Source: Doryteuthis pealeii
Lineage: Eukaryota; Mollusca; Cephalopoda; Myopsida; Loliginidae
DNA length: 64,000 nucleotides
Assembly (NCBI GenBank): GCA_023376005.1
Contig: CM042151.1
Span: forward strand, 78,204,696-78,268,695
Direction: 5' to 3'
Made by a program: the position numbers and the translations under genes. The first letter of the stretch is position 1. Every line of letters begins with the position of its first letter. The notes under the pieces are model-generated. The model was not told where the DNA came from, made no database searches, and was given only the letters and a program-made list of their open reading frames with translations. Below are positions 1 to 11,189 of this stretch, piece by piece.

Positions 1-260
1 ACAACACTGGAGGAGAAACCATATTACTTGTGAAAATATGTAGCTTTTCTTTTCAATCCATATTCACATTGGTTTAGACATATGCGGACACACACAGGAG
101 AAGAAGCCATATTCTTGTGAAGGTGTGTGAGGACTTGTTTTTCAAATAAATTCAACATTTGGTAGAACAATTACCGATACACAACTGTGGAGAGAAACCA
201 TATAGTGTAAAAATATGTGGCCACTTCGTTTTCAGGAATCAATTTGAGGACGACATATCC
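1..260 (+). pseudogene. C2H2 zinc-finger array relic
   Basis: Degenerate finger DNA on the plus strand. Stretches coding for linker and finger starts (ggagaaaccata followed by cttgtgaaaatatgtag) recur at about 1-40, 95-130 and 190-215, but no frame stays open and the spacing has drifted. It resembles the 3' finger units of ZNF-A and ZNF-B. It is probably the tail of an array that begins outside the window. Certain as finger-derived DNA; no function is claimed. Confidence 0.75.
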
Positions 261-662
261 AATCACATAATGGAAAGAAGGTAATATAACAGGCTAGCTA
301 GGTAGAATCTTTTCTTTCCATCATGAACTTGGTAAAAAATGTCTGAATCAAAGATTTTGTAAGCAACCAATACTTTTTAAAGTTAGTGAATCTTAAGAAT
401 TCAGCTGTCATATTGTACTAATTGTGTATATAAAGAACCATTGAAATAAGGTCAACATTCTACATGCATCATTCACATTAGTAGAAAGTTACAGCAAATA
501 GATGCTATTATAATACCATTTATACTATGTAACTAAATGCAAACAATATATAATAATAATGTATTGATATGACCTTTTAAGACCAATTTTTCACCTTTCA
601 AAAACAAGGCGGTCATTCACACATGAGATATGTTTTGAAATGTCTAGCCATCTTCTCTCTTG
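261..662. other. AT-rich DNA without recognisable genes
   Basis: No convincing open frame, RNA gene or repeat was recognised. It ends in a short pyrimidine (CT) run just before the assembly gap. Confidence 0.5.
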
Positions 663-762
663 NNNNNNNNNNNNNNNNNNNNNNNNNNNNNNNNNNNNNN
701 NNNNNNNNNNNNNNNNNNNNNNNNNNNNNNNNNNNNNNNNNNNNNNNNNNNNNNNNNNNNNN
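663..762. other. Assembly gap of 100 N
   Basis: Exactly 100 unknown bases, the conventional placeholder for a gap of unknown size. The left flank is a CT run and the right flank a GA run, so the assembler probably failed in a simple repeat. The short frame running across it is meaningless. Confidence 0.98.
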
Positions 763-867
763 GAGAGAGATACAACATAATCGTTTTTAAAATGGTGAAA
801 ATTAATGAAACATTAATATTTCAATTGGACCTTAACCCAACAAATAAAGTAAATATAATTAATAAAA

Positions 868-1116
868 AGTAGCCAGTGGCAAGGCCTATTGTCTATATCA
901 GCCAGACAGCCAGGGAGTCTATTTCATTTTTTCACTAGTGCTAGACCAGGGATATTGCTTCTGCATTTGAGGTGAAATGCCACAGTTACCATCAACTTCC
1001 CAATTACCATCCAGATCCAAACAGTGCAACTCATGTGCTGAGTTGGCAAGGGTCAGTATCAATCCAGAATCTTGTGGTTCCTAAGCAGATGTTCTATCAG
1101 TTGAGCTAAACCAGCA
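868..1116 (-). mobile_element. tRNA-derived SINE, family 1
   Basis: Read on the minus strand it begins with a tRNA-like head, a box A resembling TTAGCTCAACTGATAGA near 1108-1090, followed by a GAACCACAAGATTCTGG block and the conserved body (tgccaactcagca, then cactagtgaaaaa and gatagactccc-like text). The same body recurs at about 3978, 6305, 38329, 42972 and 43785. Non-autonomous, Pol III-type retroposon; diverged. Confidence 0.85.
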
Positions 1117-1215
1117 TTAACACTAGAGTAAAATAGTAAAACAATACTTTAAGTCTCGGTTTCATATGATGGAAAGACATTAAGGAATCATTTTACTATT
1201 GCAGTTATTGTACAC

Positions 1216-1815
1216 AGGTATCCTTAACTTGTTCCTCGTAAATTTACTATAAAATAAATTGAACCCTCGTTTTATGTCCGTATTTTTGCAATAAATGTTT
1301 TATTTTCTTGCACCCGTTCATTTTACAATACTAATATTTTTCTTTATTTGTTAAAGAATAAAGGATAAAAAAAAATTTTTTCTTTATCTATTTCAATATT
1401 CCTTCAATGTATACATTTAAAAGTTTTTATTTGTGAGAATGGTTAGTTTTAAACTGGGGTTCGTTTTACACTTCAACATTTACTCGTAAATTCCACCATA
1501 AATTAGGCTTGGCTCAGATAATGCCCAACCTAATTTTATGGTAGAAATTCACGAGTAAAAAGTTGAAGATTACATTTTGTTTTATTTCTTTTCTTTTTTT
1601 TTTTTTGGCGTTGGTATTCTAAAATAAAAACGTCAGATTTTAATCATCGTCGATGAAAAAACAAATTACCATCATATAAGGAAGATCCAATGTATGCCTA
1701 AATTGTAAATGAGCCCCACTTTAAAACTAACTATTCTCACAAAATAAAAACTTATAAATATACACATTGAAGTGATTATTAATAAATAAAGAATATATTT
1801 AGTATTGTACACAGA
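1216..1815. mobile_element. Fold-back element, family F (uninterrupted copy)
   Basis: Arms are inverted: aagtttttatttgtgagaat near 1421-1440 pairs with attctcacaaaataaaaac near 1733-1752, and an inner pair around tactcgtaaattcc and cacgagtaaaa lies in the centre. The same element occurs at 55173-57163, where another transposon has inserted into it, so this copy shows the empty site. The right terminus here is truncated (it diverges after agtattgta). No transposase frame. Confidence 0.7.
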
Positions 1816-2511
1816 ACCTCAAAACCATTAAAAATATCTTTCCAGACTCGTAATTATCATGGAGGAATCAAGGGTCTCATCAACTGAAAACAGCAAGAAT
1901 TTTGTTTCTATAAAAAATGGTGATATTACCTAAATTGAATTGTGACCAAAATTTTTCCTTTTCCATAAAAAAAGCATGTACTAAAATATTGCAAAATTTT
2001 TGACTCACCCTAGTATTATTTTTTTTAACTGTTCCAAAAAATAAAACAACCTACAATATCCATACATATTTACAAACCCTTCGGATGAGTAGAACGTGCA
2101 CAAGGTCAATTTCTTATGCTGAGTTTAACAGGTTTTGAATTCAGAGTTTTTCCTCTTAGGCTCATTCCAAGGCGAAAAAGATGACTTTTAACTTGTAAAA
2201 ATATGCGGTGCATTAATTTTTTAGAGAAATATGTATAAAATCATGAGAAAACATATCTGTATCTATGTTGAGTTACCGTTTTTTCATGTTAGTTAATAAT
2301 ATATATTTTTAATACACAAATTAGATGCTAAAATTTTTAGTTAGCTGCGTACAACGAAGTAGCCAATCAGATACATCTTTCATTGACTGCTGAAAAAAAT
2401 TACCAATCACGATCACCGTAGCATGAGTTATCACTCAACATGTCTGCTTCAAGCGTGTAATGTAAACACACCAGAAATAAATGTTTCTATGTGTATTTTA
2501 ATTTTAACTTG
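1816..2511. other. AT-rich repeat debris
   Basis: No gene seen. About 2080-2165 resembles a short minus-strand fragment of SINE family 2 (aacaggttttgaattcagag). The remainder is AT-rich and unassigned. Confidence 0.4.
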
Positions 2512-3300
2512 TTTTTGGCTACGTTAATTTCAATTGATTTAACGGTGAAAAAATGTAAACATTGTTTTTCTTTATAATTTGCATTATTTTTGTAAGCCGA
2601 AAATTTTTTTTTTAATCATTAGGAGTTTGCTTAATGCTTCTTTCTTTCGAGTGAATAAAAAAATTTTAAGATAATATTAACTTTTATGCAAGTTTTTATG
2701 TTAAATATAGTAGGGGGGGTAAATTACACGGGTAAAATTGGTGGTAACACGGAAAATTTTAATATGTGCAACATTTACGCATAAAAAAAGTATGATATTC
2801 AGGAGTCTATAAAGCATTCATTTGGCCGCTTTTTATTTTCCCACCCTCAAATTACAAATTAAATAAAAAACTAGAGCCTTTTTGGCCTTTGGGCCCGTAG
2901 CCTATTTTGGCTACGTTAAATTTCAATTGATTTAACGGTGAAAAAATGTAAACATTTTTTTTCGTTTATAATTTGCATTTTTTTTGTAAGCCGAAAAATT
3001 TTTTTTCAAATCATTAGGAGTTTGTTTAATGCTTCTTCTTTTCGAGTGAATAAAAAATTTTTAAGATAATATTAACTTTTATGCAAGTTTATTATGTTAA
3101 ATATAGTAGAGGGCGGGGGTAATTTCACGGGGAAAATTGGTGGTACCCACGGAAAACTTTAATATGTGAACATTTACGAAAAAAAAATAGTGTGATATTC
3201 AGGATTTTATAGCATTCATTTTTGGCGCTTTTTTTTTCTCCACCCCAAATTACAATTTAAATCAAAACTAGAGCCTTTTTGGCCTTTGGGCCCGTAGCCT
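2512..3300. repeat. Direct tandem duplication, about 395-bp unit
   Basis: Two consecutive units (about 2512-2904 and 2905-3300) each begin with ggctacgttaa-type sequence, pass through a G-rich stretch (tagggggggtaaat in the first, gagggcgggggtaat in the second) and end with ttggcctttgggcccgtagc. The unit is part of the wider ggctacgttaa repeat family also seen near 8190, 22740, 25380 and 56500. Confidence 0.8.
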
Positions 3301-3317
3301 ATCTAGGCTAGTTACCT

Positions 3318-3500
3318 AACCAAGGTGAAAGAGCCCATCTGCCCTTTTATCATCTATATCTGGAAAGGAGAATAGTTGGATTCATACCTTTCACAAGGCA
3401 TTAACTCACGGAAAATGCCAGCAGCCTCATTCGGGATTTGAATTTGTCTCACAATATACATTTTTTATGACAGCAAACATCCACTATACCATATTTAGTG
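3318..3500 (-). mobile_element. tRNA-derived SINE, family 2 (fragment)
   Basis: Minus-strand copy of the family with the body text ggagaatagttggattcat and catcatt-like head. The tRNA-like head region near 3430-3490 (attcgggatttgaatttgtc) is the complement of a B-box-type segment. Diverged. Confidence 0.65.
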
Positions 3501-3519
3501 AATGAGATGTTACAAATGG

Positions 3520-3750
3520 GTTCTTCCCTATCATTGATTAAATTATCAATTTTGTATAAAATAATTGATGATTGTTTAACAGCATGTCATCCCATCTATG
3601 GTTATTTTATGCCTAGAGGCTAAGGAATCACAAACATTTCATTTTTGTGTAGATGTTTCTTAAGGGTTTTTTTTTTTTTGCACACTGTTCTATCAAATAC
3701 AAATAATTTTAAACAGATCTATTTGGCCCTAACAGGTAATGTCACTCCGA
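3520..3750 (-). repeat. Dispersed repeat family D
   Basis: Reverse-orientation copy of the repeat seen in plus orientation near 11320, 26527, 37225 and 45470. Recognisable text includes catcccatctatggttattt and the atttttaaacagatctattt block in complement form, ending near an AATCAATC-like tail in the family. Confidence 0.6.
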
Positions 3751-3977
3751 GCTTTGTGTAATGGCATATTGAATTTCATGGGTTATTCAATGCAAGAGCC
3801 ATCCTTGTGAATGAACTGAAGTGGTTCTATCTAACCTATAGCTGGGAGGGATGAGGTTTTTCATATCTTTCTCAAGTCTGAAAGTGAACATGATAGAGTG
3901 ACTGGAATGCAAACTCACTCGCTACAATGTCAGAAGCTGACACATATCACAGGGTTTATCCTTGTCATTAAATAAAA

Positions 3978-4232
3978 ATTGGGCGGGTTAGAGTCGATAG
4001 AGCGTTCGGCTAGAAACACAAGGTTCTTAGGTCGATACCGGTCCTTCGCCAACTCAGCGTATGAATAGCACAGGGATCTATGTGGTAAAGTAAGGAGTGA
4101 TGGTAGGTGTTGGCATCCACCTCAGTTGCTAAAAACAATCTCCTTGGTCTAGCGCTATTGAAAAGGGGATAGACTCCCTCGCTGATTGGTTGATACCGAC
4201 TTTTTAGGCCACCCCGATTACTTTTTCATATT
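3978..4232 (+). mobile_element. tRNA-derived SINE, family 1
   Basis: Plus-strand head gggttagagtcgatagagcg (box A-like), then taggtcgataccgg (box B-like), then gccaactcagcgtatgaata, cctcagttgc, gaaaaggggatagactccc and a terminal gccaccccgattacttt. A nearly full-length family 1 copy. Confidence 0.85.
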
Positions 4233-4254
4233 ATCAATATTAGATTAGAACACT

Positions 4255-4435
4255 TGAAACCGTACAACAGTTTTGCAAATTATTTGTATCAAATAGAAAT
4301 AACTGATATCATAAAACTCTTTAGAAACAACTACACACAGAAGATATCAATTTAAATGTACAATCAACACAATTCCATAACCTCTAGATATAAAATCCTT
4401 AGTGAGTTAACATGCTGTTAAAAATCAATTATTCA
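4255..4435 (+). repeat. Dispersed repeat family D (3' part)
   Basis: Shares gaaacaactacacacag, cctctagatataaaat and the terminal atgctgttaaaaatcaatta with other family D copies. The family 3' end reads as an (ATCA)-like tail, typical of a LINE- or SINE-like 3' terminus. Confidence 0.6.
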
Positions 4436-4624
4436 AAGAAAAATTTTTATAGTATGAAAAAAATTAAACTTTTTTATGCGTTGAAAATTAAAAATACTAC
4501 TTGAAACAAAACTCTGGAGAAACTTCCTTGACCGGAAACCCTGAAACTTGACCCCAAGATGTGGAACCCTAGAATTTTAACATGCAACATAACTTGACTT
4601 CATCATCATGGTTTGTATCTTAGT

Positions 4625-4935
4625 TTAGATGGGAGCACTACATATGTAGCCTGTCTTTGGGCAAGAATAGCCTAGCAAAGTCCATCTCTCTCCAGGTTTA
4701 CAGTTGGTTTAAATTCAGTGTTCTTCTCCTGGACCAGTTGCCATACCAAGGTTAAAATTCCAGTCTGCTTCTACTATTTACCTGCTATCTGGAGCAAGAA
4801 TAGTTGGATTCATACCTTTCCTAAGGGTATTAGTACTATGTGAAATGCAAACAGCCTTGTTCATGAATTTGAATTTTGGACTCTGAATCCATTTCCCATG
4901 ATGACAACATTACATTATGACTGTGCCTTCACAAC
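4625..4935 (-). mobile_element. tRNA-derived SINE, family 2
   Basis: On the minus strand it starts gaaggcacagtcataatg (box A-like region) and continues with a weak B box (aaattcaaattcatgaac), caaggctgtttgcatttcac and the family body. The same layout is seen at 32556-32855. Confidence 0.8.
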
Positions 4936-5164
4936 TTAACTTACATACAAACAAATAGTCCTTTACAATCAATACTACTAAGTTATGAAAAGTTTTAAAC
5001 TATTATACATAATAATTTGAGTTATTCCGATAATTAAAAAAAAAATGTAATCGCTTTTATTTATCACAAATATTATGCAATTATCCTATATGGAGGCCTC
5101 TTTCTTTATAGTGTCATTAAAAATATATCTACCAAATATCTTGTTTTTAATTAATCAATTGATT

Positions 5165-6821
5165 TAGGCACCAACAATTTAGGTGCCAATTTTCATTTAA
5201 AAATGAATTAAATCGTTTATTCTAAGGTAAAATTTTGGTTTAGTAAAAAAAAGTAGTAACATAATGAGCATCAGTAAAAAAAAAAAAAATAAAAGTTAAG
5301 TAATATCACATATGTGATTAATTTTAATACATTTTAAACATTAAATTTTAGCCCCAAAATTTACAAAATCTGATGCTAAGCTTGAAGTAACTTACATACT
5401 CCAAACATGTTATTAAAAGTTTTAAAAAACTGATGAAAGTTTCTTCTCAGAAATCAATAAAAAAATTAAATACAGTATGTACAGAAAAATTACTAACTTA
5501 TTGATATTCTATTTAAATGAAATACCTTTTTTTGTTCCAAACATTCAGGAAAACTTAAGTGCACTATAAAATTCTAGGTTTTTTTTGTTTACAAAAAATC
5601 AGGGGGAAATATGTTAAAAACTATGACAGACGATAAGTGACCGAGATTGATGAAAAAAATTTCATCAAAAATCAGGGAATTATCTGATTTTAATAAAAAT
5701 TTTTAGTGTTGACTTATTAATCAATGAATTTTATAATGTCTCAATTAAATTATTTAAAAAATTGCAGATTTCTTTCATTGCACCCCCACCTTTTGGGGAC
5801 TAATTTATTTTTAGGGCTAGGTCTTTATATTAAAATTAACATGTTAAAACTGATTCAATATCAATAAATCAAAATCTTTAAGATAAATATTACTGTTAGT
5901 TCCATCCATATGAGCCTTTAGAGCAACAATTTATATAACCTAATTAATAGACAAAATTAATTTAAAACATGATGTGCATAATTTCTAAGTTTTAATATTT
6001 TTAGATTCTAAAAAATATATTTGATAACAAGCTTGTTTTAGTAGGATGATGTAATAATCAATGAGAAATCTCAATTTAAATGTTAAAACCCCTCACACAT
6101 TTAAACAGAACAAATATCAATTTATAATTTTTTCACTGATAATCTAAAAGTAAATTATATTTTCATAAACAACTCAACAGAGTAAAAACAAATCTCAAAA
6201 ATCATTTTTTTCAGTTAATTTTTAGATTTTTGGTATTTATTTTCTACCAAATTGCCTCTTTAATTTTTTTTTTCTTCTCACACCTTTGGTATTTTGTCTT
6301 TTTTAGCTTAGTCGGTTAGAGCGTCCAACTAGGAACCACAAGGTTCTGGGTTCGATACCAACTCTCGCCAACTCAGCATATGAGTAGCACAGGGATCTGT
6401 GCAGTAAAGTGAGGAGCTGATGATAGGTGTGGCGCTCCACCTCAGACGCCAAAATTATCTTATTGGTCTAGCACTAGTGAAAAGTGGATAGACTCCCACG
6501 CTGTCTGAAACCGACTTTAGGCCATCCCGACAACTTTACTTTTTACTTATTTATGCTGTAATTAGTTCCGATTACATATAACCCCATCGATATTTTGTGC
6601 CCCAAAAATAAGGAATCAAAGTTAAGTGAATTGAAAAAAAATCAGAAAGTTTGGAAATAAAAAAAATTTATGCATTGTAAAATTTATTCATTGAAAGATC
6701 AACACTGAAAATTTCATTAAAATCGGATAATTCCCTAATTTTTTTTGTTTTGTTTTGTTAATCATGGGTACTGATTTGATTTTGTAAAATACGTCTATGA
6801 CGTCAAAATTGTTGGTACCTA
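5165..6821. mobile_element. hAT-like non-autonomous transposon, 1.66 kb
   Basis: Bounded by inverted ends TAGGCACCAACAATTT and AAATTGTTGGTACCTA. The flanks AATTGATT (5157-5164) and AATTAATA (6822-6829) match at six of eight positions, consistent with a decayed 8-bp target duplication. Internally it is fold-back: aaaatcagggaattatc near 5670 pairs with the complementary block near 6717-6740. It carries a nested SINE at 6305-6545. No transposase frame survives. hAT assignment rests only on the TAGG start and 8-bp duplications in the group. Confidence 0.65.
6305..6545 (+). mobile_element. tRNA-derived SINE, family 1 (nested)
   Basis: Head agcttagtcggttagagcg is a good box A and gggttcgatacc a good box B. 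The body includes gccaactcagcatatgagta and cactagtgaaaagtggatag, ending gccatcccgacaactttac. It sits inside the 5165-6821 transposon; related uninterrupted copies lack it, so it inserted later. Confidence 0.9.
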
Positions 6822-7424
6822 AATTAATAAAATAATTGCTATAGGAAGATGATTTAACGAAAACAGTTTCGTGATTATTCAACTGAACTACGAAAAAATT
6901 GTTTGTTTAAAATACAAAAACGGTAAAAATGCATTTTTTTTGTTTGTTTGTTTGTTTTTGCAAATATCAGATAAACATCTAATAAGAAGAATATAATAAA
7001 TAGACAGGTTATAAATTATATTCAATTATTGAAGATGGAACACAAATAATAATAAATCGTTAAACAATCAAGTGAGAGAATGCGTGTATAAATGCGATTT
7101 AAGTACGATCGGCTATAAATGCGATCATTAAATATAATAAGTTTGTCCGTAATTGTTCAAATCAATTAGTAAAAATAAAGTTTCAACACTTACAAGATGA
7201 TCGAATGCATTAACTTCGGTGGTTTCTGTATTTGAAAAAGTTGGGATGGATTAGGATTTACTGAGATAATCTGTTCAATGTTTGAGGCGGTGTATTTACA
7301 TTGTGTCCCTTTCGAAAGAATGCACTTTCGTACTTCATTCTTTGAAGAGCGTTGTTTGAAAAAGAAGTTACATTATCACACAAGACAACACGGGACAAAA
7401 ATAAAAAAATGTTTCAAGGTCACA
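6822..7424. repeat. AT-rich DNA with reverse copy of the 12-kb repeat
   Basis: A (GTTT)n run lies near 6938-6957. From about 7060 to 7400 the sequence is the reverse complement of the repeat at 11985-12790 and 24575-25290, sharing aaagagcgtt and the gaagtgcac-type blocks. The short open frame here is not credible as a gene. Confidence 0.5.
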
Positions 7425-7520
7425 ACTATGGGACCTCCAGCGGGGATCGAACTTGCTTTGCGGTTGTAAGGGATCTGCGAGACTAACCAGCAAACTATTA
7501 GACCACGATGGAAACTATTT
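7425..7520 (-). ncRNA. tRNA-like sequence (SINE head or tRNA pseudogene)
   Basis: On the minus strand a box A-like tggtctaatagtttgctgg is followed about 40 bases later by an exact box B, gttcgatcccc, then gctggaggtccc. The acceptor arm does not pair, so it is not a functional tRNA. It may be the head of a third tRNA-derived SINE. Confidence 0.5.
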
Positions 7521-7652
7521 ATTTTCAAAGTTGCTTAAATTTGCAGTATCAGTAAATTGTTGTAATGGTTGTGTTTTGTTGGAAATGGGTCCCCCATTCA
7601 GTTTATCTCGTATTCATCACTACTGCTGTCTATTTATGTAACTATCATGTTT

Positions 7653-8077
7653 GGGCTGAACTTGCACAAAGGTGTCAAAATTAGGGTGACCCAGAAAAAA
7701 CAGAACCCACAAATTTTGTAATAAAACTGTTAGTTTTAACTATGGGGTTCTAGGGTTAGGGTTTAGGTTAGGGTTAGGATTAGGGTTTAGGGTTAGTTTA
7801 ATGGGAAAATGAATAAATAATTTGGGTTCTGTTTTTTCTGGGTCACCCTGTATACTGGTGACCCAGAAAAAACAGAACCCACAAATTTTGTAATAAAACT
7901 GTTAATTCTAACTAGGGTAGTTTAGGGTTAGGTGTTAGGCTTAGGCTTAGGGGTTACGGTTAAGGTTGGGGTTGGGGTTGGGGTTTAAGGTTAGTTTAAT
8001 GGGAAAATAAATAAATAATTTGGGTTCTGTTTTTTCTGGGTCACCCTAATTTTGACACCTTTGTGCAAGTTCAGCCC
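7653..8077. mobile_element. Palindromic element carrying telomere-like repeats
   Basis: The outer 31-bp inverted repeats are perfect (7653-7683 and 8047-8077, beginning gggctgaacttgcac). They are flanked by the direct repeat ATGTTT (7647-7652 and 8078-8083), a likely target duplication. Inside are two tandem sub-elements, 7684-7848 and 7857-8046, each bounded by GGTGACCCAGAAAAAACAG and its inverse. Each holds an imperfect TTAGGG-type array on the plus strand (about 7749-7796 and 7912-7992). No protein frame. A non-autonomous DNA transposon is most likely. Confidence 0.8.
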
Positions 8078-8084
8078 ATGTTTG

Positions 8085-8635
8085 TTTTGTTTTGTACATG
8101 ATTAATTGATTGATTGGTTTTAACGGCATGTAAACTATCTGGGGTTATCTTATACCAAGAGGTTAGGGAATCGCGGATAATGTATGTTAGGGATGTCCAA
8201 TCTGCCGTATCAAATTTACCCCCCTATATTTAACTCAATGAAACTTGCATGAAGGTTAATATTATCTTCAAAATGTTTGGACAATTCAAAAGAAGAAACA
8301 TTTAAAAAAAACTAATGATTTATATTTTTAAATTTTTCAGTTTACGAAAATAATGAAAATCATAAACGAGAACAATGTTTACATTTTCGCACCATTAAAT
8401 CAATTGAAATTTAAAGTAGCCGAAAAAAAAGTTATGGCTACCGGCTAAAAAAAATTCTATGAAAAATCAATTAAGGGTCAAGCTTTCATGAAAATGTCGA
8501 TACTTATTCATCTGTTCACAAAAGTATGATTAAAATAGGATTTTCCTAAGATGTCTTAGGGAAAATATTTCTTTACGGGGTTTCCCCCGCCTCCTATTTC
8601 ATTGTATGAAATCTGATAAGCTGAACCGATAAAAT
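8085..8635. repeat. Repeat fragments (family D and ggctacgttaa family)
   Basis: About 8098-8180 is a reverse family D 3' end (attgattgattggttttaac). About 8190-8600 is the minus-oriented half of the ggctacgttaa fold-back family, with ggatgtccaatctgccgt near its terminus, acccccctatatttaact, and gaaaatatttctttacgg. No gene. Confidence 0.6.
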
Positions 8636-8836
8636 AGGTTACAAAAAGTCGCCATTTTTCGCGACGCCGCTCAAATTTGGAGAGCTAAAAAGTGACATAA
8701 CTCCGCCAATTTTTGGAATTGGAAGCTCAAATCTTAGCGATTAGCTAACTTTAACATAATCCACACTTGGACAAAATTTCAGAAAAATGGAAGAGGGTAG
8801 GTGACATGGCCTGGAAGATTTGACATGGAATTACCC
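8636..8836. mobile_element. Fold-back family E, right-end fragment
   Basis: Contains acaaaaagtcgccattttt, gagctaaaaagtgacataac and the terminus gatttgacatggaattaccc, the same right end as the elements at 17019-17548 and 60700-61168. The left part is missing. Confidence 0.7.
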
Positions 8837-11110
8837 TAATACCACTTCCTTATAATGCGTTAGGTGGGCTCAGAAAACCACGGAACTTAGGTGAATTTAC
8901 ATATTCATATACAACGAATTACAACCAGTTATAACAAATACAGACTCTATTGTCTGAGCAACATTCAACATACAAAGTAAGCTAGGACGAAGGTTCTAAG
9001 GGAAAGTGTCTTTGTAGATAATCTTGAGGCTACTAAATGGAGAATAAGAGTAGCCATTTACTGTGTAGTAAAACTATCGTGAAATAGGTACTCGACAAAA
9101 ATACAACTGGTGTGTGTAACTTCGGTAGAGCCATAAGTTGTAGAATGGGCTGCGTACATAGATATACAGGTATAAGTATGTCGTTGGGGGAGCAAGGTCC
9201 CCCACGTCATAGTGGATGGAGACACAACTTGTCAAGTGCATATTTGTGGAGTCACCAACGAAAGAGAGTTATTTTTCTGTGTTTAAATAGCCAGGTCGCA
9301 ACGATCCCTAGTGGCAAACCCTGGCGACAAGGGAAGATAACCCTTTGCAAATCTCTACCCCAACCAAATAAGGAAAGATAATCGCTACAACGAGGTATAT
9401 TAGAATGTTTAACTTATAAAACAATATCAGATAATTCATCGCAAAACATTAAGAAGACGCCTAGCTAACGCGAAGTAGGAAAACGACTGAGGATGCTGAT
9501 ATGAAATTTTGATTCATACAATAAACAAAACACATGGCACATGCAAAATAATCGATTTACGTGTCCTTTCTATTTTTTGCTGCAATGAAGAGTTATTAAT
9601 CATAACAACATTTGACTTAGAGTGCAACAGAAGTACTGTTATAATGGAGGGCTGCTGTAAGGAAGCCATAATAAACTTAACACTAAGCTTTATTCTACTT
9701 AGTTGTTATATGTATTGGATTTAAAAGTTTTCGGTTTTTAACCCCAGCATATTTGGTGGTCGCGCCGAAAAGGAATTAAAAGAAATGAAAAGGAAGAGAC
9801 CAAGACAAAGTGTAGTTTTCGGATTCAGGCTTTATTCACGAGTCATAGTCACCACGTGGAGGGGAAACTTCTTCCCGTCCAGAAATAGTGTCTTATCCCA
9901 GCTAAGGCCTAAGTCTGAATGACCAAGGGATTATCTTGGGGGTTAGAAGTGGGTTCCTTTTCCTGCACATGCTTAGGGGGTTCTTCCGGTCTGAAGGCTC
10001 ATGGGAGATTGTTATTTTTTCATTTTTATTTCATTTTAATCCCCACAAACGAATAATTATCTCCCTTAGATAATCGATATGTCCGTTAAGGGTCCCGTAG
10101 TAGGTCACAGAAACCCATTTTCGAACTCTCTTTGTCTCTGGCTCCGTCAAGGAAGGATAAAGGTACATAGCTACATTATCTATACTCATCAAATAAGTTT
10201 TTTCCCCATGTTTGTACCTCTTCCACATATTGTTTGTTCATGGAATAATATGTGTATAGTTTTAACTGTTGGGACATTTTTACATATCCCCTTTTTTTAA
10301 TGCGACTGATATATACATTGTGTATATCAAATGTTCTTGTATGTGAAAATCTTATATTGTCTTTCCTTTCGTTGTGTTCAGTGTTAGTATATAATGGATA
10401 CACTAATGTTAATATTGGTCCTTGGTGAGAGGAGACTTGACTTACCTATCACCTAGCATTCTAATAAAAGTTTCATTTCATTTTTTTATTCAAAAAATTA
10501 TTTTGGTGATTAAATATATTTTACAATTCTTCTTAGTCTTGTAGGGAGACAATTATCAATTCTCTACTTTAAAAGGTGGACGTGTCGAGTTGTCACCTCG
10601 TGGTCATGTGATAATAACATAACACATCTCATCTCTATTTCGTCCACATTCTTGGAACGAGTAAGATATGCCTTTTTATATAAATTCATTGAACAGAAGA
10701 GAGACTTTGTCTCCAGCCGGGCAATGAATTTTGTCTCGTCCCGGTATTGAAACGTAAAGCCTTAAGTATGTTCCAAGAATGGGTAGTGCTGAAAAGGAAA
10801 GACGAATAAACACGTGTGTCAGGTTCAAGGATTTATTCTGTACTGGTAGTATGCGGTAACAGCAGCAGAAGTAGGAGTGGTTAACCAGGGATAGAATGTA
10901 GTAGCAGGAATAGCTAAGGTGGGATGTATATAACAAAGCCCACATGGCCTTGCAACTAAAGAAGAGAAGATTTCTTGCCGTTTTTTGTATCCCTTTCACA
11001 TATTGGGACACTTTTAAGTATTCCCTATAATACTTTTTATTATTATGTGTGTACTAAATGTTCCCATATGTGTAAACGAGCTTATCTTGTCTTTCATCCC
11101 GTTTATTTGG
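8837..11110. repeat. LTR-like retroelement debris
   Basis: A TATA-like acttataaaac (near 9412) precedes a possible primer-binding-like stretch, ggtggtcgcgccg (near 9754). AATAAA signals occur on the minus strand near 9832 and 10835. Segments near 10215-10370 and 10990-11100 look like diverged copies of each other (acatattg, gggacac/gggacat, ttgtctttc). No gag or pol motif was found in any frame, so this is only a tentative reading; the short open frames are not credible genes. Confidence 0.3.
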
Positions 11111-11189
11111 TGCATTTTTAAAATTGTAATTGTTATTTATTCATCTATTTATTTATTCATATAATTTTGCTAGTGAATTTATCATTCTT

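Noticed and set aside
660..872. 70-residue open frame spanning the N gap
   Set aside because: Half of it is translated unknown bases; no support for a gene.
7425..7520. Functional tRNA gene on the minus strand
   Set aside because: The B box is good, but the acceptor stem does not pair and the spacing is irregular, so it is listed only as tRNA-like.
7749..7992. True chromosome end
   Set aside because: The TTAGGG-type runs are short, imperfect and enclosed by inverted repeats, with unrelated DNA on both sides.
9112..9381. 89-residue plus-strand frame
   Set aside because: No motif of a retroelement or host protein; most likely non-coding part of an LTR-like region.
10676..11011. 111-residue minus-strand frame
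   Set aside because: Lies in LTR-like debris with no conserved domain; composition looks like chance translation.
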